From Leuconostoc litchii (GTDB taxonomy: Bacteria; Bacillota; Bacilli; Lactobacillales; Lactobacillaceae): a DNA stretch of 64,000 bases. Below are positions 8,535-16,138 of the stretch, piece after piece. The notes below the pieces were generated by a model. The model was not told where the DNA came from, did not search any database, and saw only the letters and a list, made by a program, of their open reading frames with translations. The stretch lies in the NCBI RefSeq assembly GCF_008107645.1, contig NZ_SDGY01000001.1, forward strand, positions 540 to 64,539, read 5' to 3'. Both the position numbers and the translations under genes were made by a program. The number at the start of each line of letters is the position of its first letter. The stretch's first letter is position 1.

Positions 8535-9681
8535 GCGAACCAGTAAAAAAAAGAATAAGCAAAGTATATTTTTAAATATTATTTTTCTTATAGGATTTTT
8601 AGTAGCATTGTATCCTTTTTACGTTGGTGCGTTGAATCACTTCATTGACCAGCAACGAATTAAAACCATTCAAAAAGAAACTACTAAAGATATATCAGCA
8701 AAAGAAGCACGTATGCAAGAGGAAAATGCACAGTTAAGGAAAGAAGGTATTCAACTTGGGAGCGACCCATTTTCTGGTTCCACTGACAAAGAAAATGGGG
8801 TATTGAAGGAGCATTTAATTGGTACAATTAGTATTTCTAAAATTAACGTGCATATTCCGCTTTTTGATACGACCAATGAAGAAACACTTAACTATGGTGC
8901 AACCGTCTTACAAGGAACATCTTTTCCTCTGGGTGGGAAAGGCACGCATAGTGTTATTTCCGCGCACCGTGGCTTGGCTTCACGAATGTTATTTACAAAC
9001 TTAAATCATGTTAAGAAAAATGATACTTTTGTATTAACGGTATTTCATAAAAAATTAGCCTATAAAGTTTTTAAAATTGAAGTTGTCAAACCTGAAGATT
9101 ACCAAGGGCTGCAAGTTGAACCTGATAAAGACTTGGTAACGCTAATAACCTGCACACCTTATATGGTCAATTCACATCGTTTGTTGGTGACAGGATATCG
9201 AGTTCCTTATAATAAAAATATGGCAAAAAATATTGAAAACGCTGATAAGTTCAATAATATTAAGCAAGCTCTTACTATTATTGGTATTATTTTATTAATC
9301 ATATTGCAATTTTTCTTTTTGTATAAACGCATCATACGTATCAAGTTAGCCAAAAAAAAGTTTGATTTATCATTTTATCGCTTAGATTCAGATGGTAATC
9401 CTGTTCCATCTGTCGCCTTTCAATTGTTTTCTAAGAACAAAAAAGTTGCTTTAAAAAGAGATAGAGAACTATTAATTCGTCGTTCGAATGATGAAGGGCT
9501 TGTTACATTTGATGCTATTCCAGGTAGACTCTACTATGTTAAAGAAGCTACAACTAACAAAAATAACGGGGTTATTGCTGGCGTAAAAAAGCTAAAAGAT
9601 AAGAATATGACCTTTTACCCAACTAAAAAGTCAAAACCTTTTTTCCATTCGGATAACAATAAACTGTGGATTATTAGATAG
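8527..9681 (+). CDS. Class C sortase 2 with extra C-terminal cytoplasmic domain
   Basis: The 384-residue protein is a paralogue of the preceding sortase. It has an N-terminal membrane helix, a lid segment with DPF, His147 (SAHRG), Cys209 in TLITC, Arg218 (SHRLL) and a second membrane helix (about 245-267). A C-terminal domain of about 110 residues has the Cna-B-like signature SNDEGLVTFDAIPG. Both paralogues share a VKxLKDK motif near the end of this extra domain. The start chosen is the ATG 11 nt after GAAGG; two upstream in-frame ATGs (8491, 8518) have no usable ribosome-binding site. It overlaps sortase 1 by 8 nt, so the pair is co-translated. Two polymerising sortases for one backbone pilin suggests divided roles, which is inference. 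Confidence 0.88.
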   Translation: MTKRTSKKKNKQSIFLNIIFLIGFLVALYPFYVGALNHFIDQQRIKTIQKETTKDISAKEARMQEENAQLRKEGIQLGSDPFSGSTDKENGVLKEHLIGTISISKINVHIPLFDTTNEETLNYGATVLQGTSFPLGGKGTHSVISAHRGLASRMLFTNLNHVKKNDTFVLTVFHKKLAYKVFKIEVVKPEDYQGLQVEPDKDLVTLITCTPYMVNSHRLLVTGYRVPYNKNMAKNIENADKFNNIKQALTIIGIILLIILQFFFLYKRIIRIKLAKKKFDLSFYRLDSDGNPVPSVAFQLFSKNKKVALKRDRELLIRRSNDEGLVTFDAIPGRLYYVKEATTNKNNGVIAGVKKLKDKNMTFYPTKKSKPFFHSDNNKLWIIR

Positions 9682-9735
9682 TAGCGGAAGTTAAAACTGT
9701 AGAAATATTTTAGCTCGGTATTCTGACTTTTCTCG

Positions 9736-9750
9736 TGCTATAATGAAGAA
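9736..9750 (+). promoter_or_regulatory. Extended -10 promoter placing the start site at the tsaE ATG
   Basis: TGCTATAAT is followed by exactly six bases and then the tsaE ATG. No Shine-Dalgarno sequence is present, so the predicted mRNA begins at or next to the start codon. Confidence 0.6.
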
Positions 9751-10200
9751 ATGAAAGAATTTTTGACCAACAATTATGAACAAACACAAGCTTTAGCGAG
9801 AAAAATAGCTGCTTTAGTATACCCCGGGTTAGTTATCACCCTCAATGGTGATTTGGGGGCTGGTAAAACGACTTTTACGCAAGGATTTGCTCAGGAGTTA
9901 GGCGTTGGTACCCGTGTTAAAAGTCCAACGTTCAATATTATGAATACTTACAAGGGGCGAACTTTTCCAGTCTATCATTTTGATGCCTATCGTTTAGAAG
10001 TAACGGGTGCTGCTGATCAAGGGTTTGAGGATTTCATTGGTACAGATGGTGTAACATTGATTGAATGGCCACAATATATGAAAGATTTATTGCCTAGCGA
10101 TCGTTTGGATATTACTTTCACGCGTGGTGAAAGAGATGACGAGCGTAAGTTAAGCATTATCGGATTTGGCTCAGTTGTAGCGATAGAGGAACAATTATAA
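9751..10200 (+). CDS. tsaE: tRNA threonylcarbamoyladenosine biosynthesis ATPase TsaE
   Basis: The 149-residue protein is a P-loop ATPase of the TsaE (YjeE/YdiB) family. The Walker A motif GDLGAGKTTF lies near residues 34-43, followed by the family motif KSPTFNIMNTY and a later LIEWP segment. With TsaB, TsaC and TsaD it makes the t6A modification at position 37 of ANN-decoding tRNAs. tsaB is not adjacent here; instead two unrelated small genes follow. The N-terminus aligns with the family at this ATG. It overlaps the next gene by 1 nt. Confidence 0.93.
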   Translation: MKEFLTNNYEQTQALARKIAALVYPGLVITLNGDLGAGKTTFTQGFAQELGVGTRVKSPTFNIMNTYKGRTFPVYHFDAYRLEVTGAADQGFEDFIGTDGVTLIEWPQYMKDLLPSDRLDITFTRGERDDERKLSIIGFGSVVAIEEQL

Positions 10201-10685
10201 TGTTTGACATGAATCAACCTATCACCTTTAGCTTGGAGGAGGCTAGCCTTTCTAAGGCAGTGGAATGGCAACAACTAATTCAACAGTTAATGAGAGAAAC
10301 CGATACATTTCTGATTGCAAGCATGCGAGATGAAAAAGTTGATGTTGAAAGTACGGACTATCCAGCAATTACTTTATTGCTAATAGCCGAGCAGGGTGGT
10401 GCCTCTTCACCAGTTGGTATTGGATCAATTGAGCACGAAGAAATAGGTATAGCCGTTCTGAAGCAATACCAAGGTGCTGGTTTGGGACAAGAGTTAATGA
10501 ATTCATTGTTAGAGTGGGCTCAAATAAATAACTTACCATCAGTTTGGTTAGATGTTCAGACTGATAATGTTCCAGCTGTGCATATTTATCAGAAATATGG
10601 ATTTCGAAATGTTGGAAGCCAGCAACGGTATATTTTACCGAATGGTCGTGTGACGCAGGTACAGAAAATGATCTTGGAGTTATAG
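10200..10685 (+). CDS. GNAT-family N-acetyltransferase
   Basis: The 161-residue protein shows the GNAT acetyl-CoA-binding motif A, QYQGAGLGQELM (about residues 88-99), then VWLDVQTDNVPAVHIYQKYGF, the usual motif B ending in a Tyr-containing segment. The position after tsaE recalls rimI in other genomes, but the sequence is not close enough to call it RimI; the acceptor substrate is unknown. GAGGA lies 9 nt before the start, and the gene is coupled to tsaE by ATG/TAA overlap. Confidence 0.85.
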   Translation: MFDMNQPITFSLEEASLSKAVEWQQLIQQLMRETDTFLIASMRDEKVDVESTDYPAITLLLIAEQGGASSPVGIGSIEHEEIGIAVLKQYQGAGLGQELMNSLLEWAQINNLPSVWLDVQTDNVPAVHIYQKYGFRNVGSQQRYILPNGRVTQVQKMILEL

Positions 10686-10686
10686 T

Positions 10687-11220
10687 ATGAATTTTATAGC
10701 AATGGATTTCGAAACAGCTAATCGTGAGAAACATTCCGCAGTCTCTATCGCACTTGCCGTTGTTCGTGATAATCAAGTCGTTGATAAATTTTATTCACTC
10801 ATTAAACCAGAAACGAGTTTTAGTGCGTATAATACAGCCATTCATGGCTTAAATGCACAAGATGTAACTGATGCCCCGAAATTTCCCGAAGTTTGGCAAA
10901 AAATTTCGCCTTTTTTTACGGAAAATAAATTAGTTATTGCTCATAATGCCACTTTTGATAATGGTATTTTAAAAGGTACCTTAGAGTATTATGGTATTGA
11001 AGAACCTCACTATTTGTTGCTAGATACTGTTCGTACAAGTCGTAAAGTTTTTCCAAATTTTGAAAATCATAAGTTGAACACTGTTGCTGGTAATTTGGGT
11101 ATTACACTTAATCATCATCATAATGCTCTTGACGATGCGGTAGCAGCTGCAAATATTTTAATTTATGAAGCAGAACACTTCGGCGTAGAAGTGTTAAAGC
11201 CCTATGTAAAAAATAAGTAA
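10687..11220 (+). CDS. DEDDh 3'-5' exonuclease, DnaQ/PolC-epsilon family
   Basis: The 177-residue protein is essentially a single exonuclease domain. It opens with MDFETA (Asp7 and Glu9, motif Exo I), has HNATFDNG for Exo II, and ends with HHNALDDAVAAA for Exo III, which supplies the His of the DEDDh class. Stand-alone proteins of this type remove 3' nucleotides from DNA or RNA; the specific substrate is not evident. It starts 2 nt after the GNAT gene, with GGAG inside that gene's last codons. It converges with exoA across a shared terminator. Confidence 0.85.
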   Translation: MNFIAMDFETANREKHSAVSIALAVVRDNQVVDKFYSLIKPETSFSAYNTAIHGLNAQDVTDAPKFPEVWQKISPFFTENKLVIAHNATFDNGILKGTLEYYGIEEPHYLLLDTVRTSRKVFPNFENHKLNTVAGNLGITLNHHHNALDDAVAAANILIYEAEHFGVEVLKPYVKNK

Positions 11221-11221
11221 T

Positions 11222-11255
11222 AAAAAAGTCGTACAGGCATTGTATGACTTTTTTT
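11222..11255. terminator. Bidirectional terminator between the exonuclease gene and exoA
   Basis: AAAAAAGTCGTACA pairs with TGTATGACTTTTTT around a 4-nt loop, with one G-T wobble. A and T runs on its sides suit the two converging genes. Confidence 0.85.
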
Positions 11256-11256
11256 A

Positions 11257-12075
11257 TTAAATATTAATATCTAGTAGAATTGGTGCATGATCTTGACGGG
11301 CTCCAGTATCTATTACGCATGAGTTTTGTACATGCTTGGCAATCCGATCACTGACTAAATAATAATCAATACGCCAACCAGAATTATTAATTTTACTGGT
11401 TTTACTAATCTGTGCCCACCAAGTATAAACACTTGGTGTATTAGGATTTAAGGCCCTGAAAGTGTCAGTAAATCCGGCCTCTAACAAAGCAGAAAATTTT
11501 TCACGTTCTTGATCAGTGAATCCAGCTGAATGGCGATTTGTTTTAGGATTCTTTAAATCAATTTCTTGATGAGCAACGTTCATATCGCCACTGAATATAA
11601 CTGGTTTATTAGTATCTAAAGTTTGAATGTATGAGCGATACTTATCATCCCATTCACCACGCTCATCTAAACGTGCTAATGAACTCCCTGAATTAGGTGT
11701 ATAAACGGTTGATAAAAAAAATTCAGGGAATTCTAAAGTGATGATTCGACCTTCTGCATCCATATCCCCTGGAGCACCAATAGCAGGATAGGAGACGCTT
11801 TTCGGCTCAGCCTTTGAAAGAACTAACGTGCCAGAATAACCAGAACGCGCTGTACTAGAGTTTAAATATAGGTAATATTCTGGAAAAAGCTCACTAATTG
11901 TCGCGGCTTGTTTCTTCGTTAGTCCTGTTGCTTTAAGTTTTGTTTCTTGGATAGCAAAGACGTCGGGACGTATTGTTGCAATTTCATTTAAAGTCTGCCA
12001 CGTCATTTCGCCACGTATACTTTTGTGTTCAACGGCGGCATTGATAGAGTCAATATTCCATGAGATAAATTTCAA
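11257..12075 (-). CDS. exoA: Exodeoxyribonuclease III / AP endonuclease
   Basis: The 272-residue protein belongs to the Xth/ExoA endonuclease-exonuclease-phosphatase family. Visible motifs are the N-terminal SWNIDS, IQETKL (metal-binding Glu), SGDMNVAH (Asp/Asn pair), the WWAQ region, WRIDYYLVS and the terminal DHAPI catalytic Asp-His. It incises DNA at abasic sites in base-excision repair. Translation starts at TTG: the family N-terminus MKFISWNIDS begins exactly there, with AGGGGG 8 nt upstream. It lies downstream of nnrD on the same strand, 55 nt away. Confidence 0.93.
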   Translation of the reverse strand: MKFISWNIDSINAAVEHKSIRGEMTWQTLNEIATIRPDVFAIQETKLKATGLTKKQAATISELFPEYYLYLNSSTARSGYSGTLVLSKAEPKSVSYPAIGAPGDMDAEGRIITLEFPEFFLSTVYTPNSGSSLARLDERGEWDDKYRSYIQTLDTNKPVIFSGDMNVAHQEIDLKNPKTNRHSAGFTDQEREKFSALLEAGFTDTFRALNPNTPSVYTWWAQISKTSKINNSGWRIDYYLVSDRIAKHVQNSCVIDTGARQDHAPILLDINI

Positions 12076-12130
12076 ATTGTTGTCCCCCTAATTGTAATAT
12101 AATTTATTCTAACATAATTGTGTGTAAATT

Positions 12131-12952
12131 TTATTTAGCATAATGATGCATAAATTCTGGTATTGCAGCACTGATTTTTGTAGGTAACGTGACATATTGT
12201 GTCTTTGACAATTCGTCAGCAATGGCAGAATGAGCATACACTGCTGCTAAAACGGAATCGGAAGTTGAAAACATAAATTGGGCAGTAAAACCAGCAATCA
12301 TACCAGCTAGTGTATCACCCATGCCTCCTGTAGCTTGATATGGACCACCAACAGGTATTTGAAAAACAGAATGTTGTGTATAAATTTGAGTGTGGTGTTG
12401 TTTCAGTACTACAATTGGTTCAATGTTCATTCGGTGTTGTGCTAACATATTAAAAGCTTCAAACGCTTGTTCATTAATAGTTACGCCACTTAGACGTTGC
12501 CACTCCATTTGATGCGGTGTTAATATTAGTTGTGATTTTGGCCATTTTAATTTATGTTCTGCTACTAAAGTTAATGCAGAACCATCAACAATAAGAATTT
12601 GATGTGGAGTAACTGTGTAAAAAGTGTGCTGTACAATATCTACACGGTTTCCCAGACCTGACCCAATTAAAATAACATCTGATTTTTTGATATAGTCTGT
12701 TAAGTCTTCATTGAAATCGACAACCATTGCTTCAGGAAGATGGCAATGTAATGCAGTGAAGTTTGATGAATCAGTAGCAACTGTGACTAGTCCTGCTCCA
12801 GAATTAACCGTGGCTAAAGCATTCATAATCACTGCACCACCAAACTGTGTAGTACCGCCAATAATTAAGACACGTCCATATGTACCTTTGTGCGATTCTT
12901 GTGGCCTCTTATTGATTACACGATATAAAATATCTTCTGTCAATGTTTTCAT
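12131..12952 (-). CDS. nnrD: ADP-dependent (S)-NAD(P)H-hydrate dehydratase
   Basis: The protein has about 273 residues and a ribokinase-like fold. Signatures are IIGGTTQFGGA near the N-terminus, ILIGSGLG, LILTPHQMEW and the substrate-site motif GGMGDTLAGMIAGF. It repairs hydrated NADH and NADPH, using ADP or ATP. The epimerase partner NnrE is not fused here and is not in the window. I chose the internal ATG preceded by AAAGGA seven nt upstream. An in-frame ATG 18 nt further upstream has no ribosome-binding site and overlaps the likely transcription start. Confidence 0.9.
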   Translation of the reverse strand: MKTLTEDILYRVINKRPQESHKGTYGRVLIIGGTTQFGGAVIMNALATVNSGAGLVTVATDSSNFTALHCHLPEAMVVDFNEDLTDYIKKSDVILIGSGLGNRVDIVQHTFYTVTPHQILIVDGSALTLVAEHKLKWPKSQLILTPHQMEWQRLSGVTINEQAFEAFNMLAQHRMNIEPIVVLKQHHTQIYTQHSVFQIPVGGPYQATGGMGDTLAGMIAGFTAQFMFSTSDSVLAAVYAHSAIADELSKTQYVTLPTKISAAIPEFMHHYAK

Positions 12953-13050
12953 AGTTTCGTCCTTTAACATTATTTTATATCAATACACAAGAAGCTGATA
13001 ATAGCAGTGACTAGCAGTTTTAGAATTGTGACTGACACTTTAGATAAGTG

Positions 13051-13062
13051 TACAATATGTTT
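13051..13062 (+). promoter_or_regulatory. -10 box six bases before the DUF2075 gene
   Basis: TACAAT is followed by six bases and then ATG at 13063, with no Shine-Dalgarno sequence. A weak TTGTGA lies 19 bp upstream of the -10 box. The geometry suits a leaderless transcript. Confidence 0.5.
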
Positions 13063-14274
13063 ATGGAAAAAAATAGTTTTATTCTTTCAGACCAAGAAGA
13101 TTTATCAATTGAACAAAAAAAATTAATTCAATCAGTTTTAGATTTTTCTAAACAACAGATAATACAAGAGGAAAAAAAACTCTTTATTATTAAGGGCGGT
13201 GCAGGTTCTGGAAAGAGTGTCGTATTATTTGAAATATTCAAACAAATTCAGCGCGAGGCTTTTGAAAATAAAAATTCACCGCTTTATCAAACGAATAACT
13301 ACTTATTAGTCAACCATGCGGAAATTTGGAAAATATATCGTGATTTAGCCGGTCAAACAGATATTTTAAAGAAAAAGAACGTTTTGAAACCAACAACATT
13401 CATTCATCAAATGGATAAAATATCTACTCAAGCTGATATTGTGTTGATCGATGAAGCGCATTTATTATTAACGGAACCAGACCCCTATAATAAATTTATC
13501 CAAACGAATCAATTAATTGAAATTATTAAGCGGTCTAAGATAATAGTGATTGTTTTTGATAGCCACCAAGTCTTAAAATTTAAAAGCATGTGGACCGAAA
13601 AAAAACTTGAAAATATTGTAAATCAATACAAACCTGTAAGTTATCAATTAACGCATCAATACCGTATGTTAGGTGAGAATAACGACGTCGTTGAGTGGAT
13701 TGATAATTTAACGCAAAATAGGCTGATTACAAAATTAGCGCCAGTTAATGGTTTTGAGTTTAAATTTTTCGCTGACGCCAACCAAATGTATTCATTACTA
13801 CAAAAGCGAAATGAAGAAGTCGGTATGTCAAGACTACTGGCTACGACAGACTACCCTTACACGGTTAATCGTGGCACCTGGTATGTAACAGTAGGAGATT
13901 TTAAATTACCATGGGATAAGTTAGATACCGGCAATACCCCTTGGGCTTTACGACCAGATACATTTAGTGAAGTCGGGTCGGTGTACACCATTCAAGGTTT
14001 TGATTTGAATTACGCTGGGGTTATTATCGGGCCAAGTATCACATTTGATGAAGAAAAAAATAGTATCGTTATTGATACTGATAAATATGAAGATAATGCT
14101 GCTTTTCGTCAAACTAAAGGTCATGTTTTTAGTATTAGAGATAAAGAAGATATTATGCTCAACGCACTCAATATTCTATTGAAACGAGGTCGTTGTGGCT
14201 TATATATTTGTGTCGCAGATGATACATTAAGGCGAAAACTATCGCTATTGTTAGGAAATGCAGATCTTGTCTGA
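13063..14274 (+). CDS. DUF2075-type P-loop ATPase / helicase-like protein
   Basis: The protein has about 403 residues. Walker A GGAGSGKS has its Lys at residue 51, and Walker B VLIDEAH has Asp130-Glu131. A superfamily-1-like motif (LTHQYRM) follows and a C-terminal motif region reads VYTIQGFDLNYAGVIIG. This is the arrangement of DUF2075 proteins (Schlafen/SF1-helicase-like). DUF2075 proteins often accompany nuclease domains, but this one has no obvious fused domain. The biological role is unknown. I chose ATG 13063 because of the promoter spacing; GTG 13048 and ATG 13057 are in frame upstream but would overlap the -10 box. It is monocistronic and divergent from nnrD. Confidence 0.75.
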   Translation: MEKNSFILSDQEDLSIEQKKLIQSVLDFSKQQIIQEEKKLFIIKGGAGSGKSVVLFEIFKQIQREAFENKNSPLYQTNNYLLVNHAEIWKIYRDLAGQTDILKKKNVLKPTTFIHQMDKISTQADIVLIDEAHLLLTEPDPYNKFIQTNQLIEIIKRSKIIVIVFDSHQVLKFKSMWTEKKLENIVNQYKPVSYQLTHQYRMLGENNDVVEWIDNLTQNRLITKLAPVNGFEFKFFADANQMYSLLQKRNEEVGMSRLLATTDYPYTVNRGTWYVTVGDFKLPWDKLDTGNTPWALRPDTFSEVGSVYTIQGFDLNYAGVIIGPSITFDEEKNSIVIDTDKYEDNAAFRQTKGHVFSIRDKEDIMLNALNILLKRGRCGLYICVADDTLRRKLSLLLGNADLV

Positions 14275-14338
14275 AAATATCTTAAAGATTATTCTTAAAA
14301 ACATGACATAACGATTAGAAAAAAACAGAATAACAGGG

Positions 14339-14344
14339 TATAAT
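14339..14344 (+). promoter_or_regulatory. pepV -10 box
   Basis: A perfect TATAAT lies 33 bp before the pepV start. Six bases after it is ATG AAT GAT TAG, a three-codon ORF placed where the transcript should start. Confidence 0.5.
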
Positions 14345-14376
14345 GACCCTATGAATGATTAGAAAGGTTAAAAAAT

Positions 14377-15792
14377 ATGACAGTTGATTGGAAACAAGAA
14401 ACAGAGAAACGAGAAGAAGCTTATATTGAAGATTTGAAGACTTTGCTAGCAGTAGAGTCAGTTCGAGATGATACACAGGCCACCTCAGATGCACCATTAG
14501 GACCTGGACCTAAAAATGCATTAGTTAAGATGTTAGATATTGCAAAACGAGATGGCTTTACAACAAAAAATCTTGATAATATTGTGGGATACATAGAAAT
14601 TGGCCCAAAAGAAGCGGAAGAATATGTTGCTATTCTATCACATGTGGACGTCATGCCGGCTGGTGAGGGATGGGAAACTAATCCATTTGAACCTGTTGTT
14701 ACAGATGGTAAGATTATCGCACGTGGCGCATCAGATGATAAAGGGCCAGGTATGTCAGCATATTACGCGTTCAAAATTTTGTCTGATTTAAAAGTACCTC
14801 TGAAACGTCGCGTTCGTTTAATTTTTGGTACTGATGAGGAAAATGATTGGACGTGCATGACGCACTATTTTAAAGTTGAACCGGCACCAGTATTCGGATT
14901 TTCACCAGATGCGGAGTATCCAATTATCAATGGTGAAAAAGGAAATGTTCAAGTTATTATCCAAGGTGAGGCTACAAACAGTGGTGAAGTAACATTAGTT
15001 ACCTTTGAATCTGGTTTACGGACGAATATGGTCCCTGGAATTGCTCGTGCAACAGTAAAATCATCTCATGCAGAAAAGATTGTAACAGAATTCCAAGAGT
15101 TTTTAGCAGATAATCCTAAGGTTTCTGGTTCAACTGAAACTGATGGTGAAATCATCAAGTTTGTCTTAAATGGTAAGCAAGTTCATGGGGCGATGCCAGA
15201 AACAGGAGAAAATGCTGGAACTTACTTAGCAAACTTCCTGCAAGATTTTGATTTTGGTGGTACAGCTAAGTCATTCTTAACTTATTTGGGAACACCAGCA
15301 CACGATGATACTGTCGGCGAAAAATTCGGTGTTAAGTATACTGATGATGTGATGGGACCTTTGTCCATGAATGTCGGTATCCAGAAATTTGTTGATGATG
15401 GCGAGGCCTTTATCAACTTTAATTTCCGTTATCCAAAGGGAATCACACCGGAAGAAATTGAAGCGGGTCTTGCTTCTCAATTGAATGGATGGGATGTAAA
15501 ACCAACTATCGGTGGCCATGCACAAGAGCCGCATTATGTGGCACCAACTGATCCTGTTGTAAAAACATTGTTACGTGTGTATCATGATCAAACTGGGCTA
15601 CCAGCTCATGATCAAGTAATCGGTGGTGGCACCTATGGTCGTTTGATGGAACGTGGTGTAGCTTTTGGGGCTTTATTCCCAGATTCACCAGATACGATGC
15701 ATCAGGTGAATGAATTTGCTTTACTTGATGACTTGTATCGCTCCATTTCAATTTATGCGCAATCAATTGCTGAAATTACTAATTTAGACTAA
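14377..15792 (+). CDS. pepV: Dipeptidase PepV (M20 family metallopeptidase)
   Basis: The 471-residue length is typical of lactic-acid-bacterial PepV. Metal-site motifs are SHVDVMPAGEGW (first His/Asp), ARGASDDKGP (bridging Asp), GTDEENDW (catalytic Glu pair) and the C-terminal GGGTYGR and MHQVNEF (last His). It is a cytoplasmic two-zinc aminopeptidase-like dipeptidase that completes peptide breakdown in amino-acid-auxotrophic lactic bacteria. GAAAGG lies 8 nt before the start. It has its own promoter and terminator. Confidence 0.95.
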   Translation: MTVDWKQETEKREEAYIEDLKTLLAVESVRDDTQATSDAPLGPGPKNALVKMLDIAKRDGFTTKNLDNIVGYIEIGPKEAEEYVAILSHVDVMPAGEGWETNPFEPVVTDGKIIARGASDDKGPGMSAYYAFKILSDLKVPLKRRVRLIFGTDEENDWTCMTHYFKVEPAPVFGFSPDAEYPIINGEKGNVQVIIQGEATNSGEVTLVTFESGLRTNMVPGIARATVKSSHAEKIVTEFQEFLADNPKVSGSTETDGEIIKFVLNGKQVHGAMPETGENAGTYLANFLQDFDFGGTAKSFLTYLGTPAHDDTVGEKFGVKYTDDVMGPLSMNVGIQKFVDDGEAFINFNFRYPKGITPEEIEAGLASQLNGWDVKPTIGGHAQEPHYVAPTDPVVKTLLRVYHDQTGLPAHDQVIGGGTYGRLMERGVAFGALFPDSPDTMHQVNEFALLDDLYRSISIYAQSIAEITNLD

Positions 15793-15812
15793 ACAGCTAC
15801 GGCTGTTTTTTA
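15791..15812 (+). terminator. pepV terminator
   Basis: AAACAGC pairs with GCTGTTT around a TACG loop and is followed by a T run. It begins just after the stop codon. Confidence 0.75.
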
Positions 15813-15885
15813 TTTTCGTTTAATTGATTTCAATTTAATATAGAAAAGTTAAAATGGTAATCAATCAAATAAAGGAGAAATAACT

Positions 15886-15984
15886 ATGGCATTTTTAATT
15901 ACTGTAGCTGTTGGCTTAATTAGTTTTTCACTCATAAAAGTTTTGCGTGTTGGACAAGCAGTCCGTGTGAAGAATAAGCGTTAA
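15886..15984 (+). CDS. 32-residue hydrophobic miniprotein (hypothetical)
   Basis: A short ORF encodes 32 residues: one hydrophobic helix (FLITVAVGLISFSLIKVL) followed by a strongly basic tail (RVGQAVRVKNKR). The likely topology is a single membrane span with the positive end in the cytoplasm. Support for translation is a textbook AAAGGAG seven nt before the ATG and a -10-like TTAAAAT upstream. It lies alone between the pepV terminator and tig, in a 346-bp region otherwise without genes. I do not recognise the family. Candidate roles such as small membrane regulator or type I toxin are speculation. Confidence 0.6.
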   Translation: MAFLITVAVGLISFSLIKVLRVGQAVRVKNKR

Positions 15985-16078
15985 AATAATTTTTGAACGC
16001 TGATTATTTCTTTAATAAATAAAATAACTTAAAAATATCTAAAAGTCTTATTTGAGCCAACAAAAATAGACAAAACGG

Positions 16079-16107
16079 TTGTGATATTCCTCAATTTAGT
16101 CTAAAAT
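16079..16107 (+). promoter_or_regulatory. tig promoter
   Basis: TTGTGA-N17-TAAAAT ends 31 bp before the tig start. The rest of the stretch between the miniprotein and this site is AT-rich with no other recognisable element. Confidence 0.6.
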
Positions 16108-16138
16108 TATATAGTATTGAAAACTCGGAGGAAATAAC

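Noticed and set aside
8819-9004. Alternative-frame ORF inside sortase 2
   Set aside because: It lies wholly within a well-supported catalytic domain in another frame and has no ribosome-binding site or recognisable domain.
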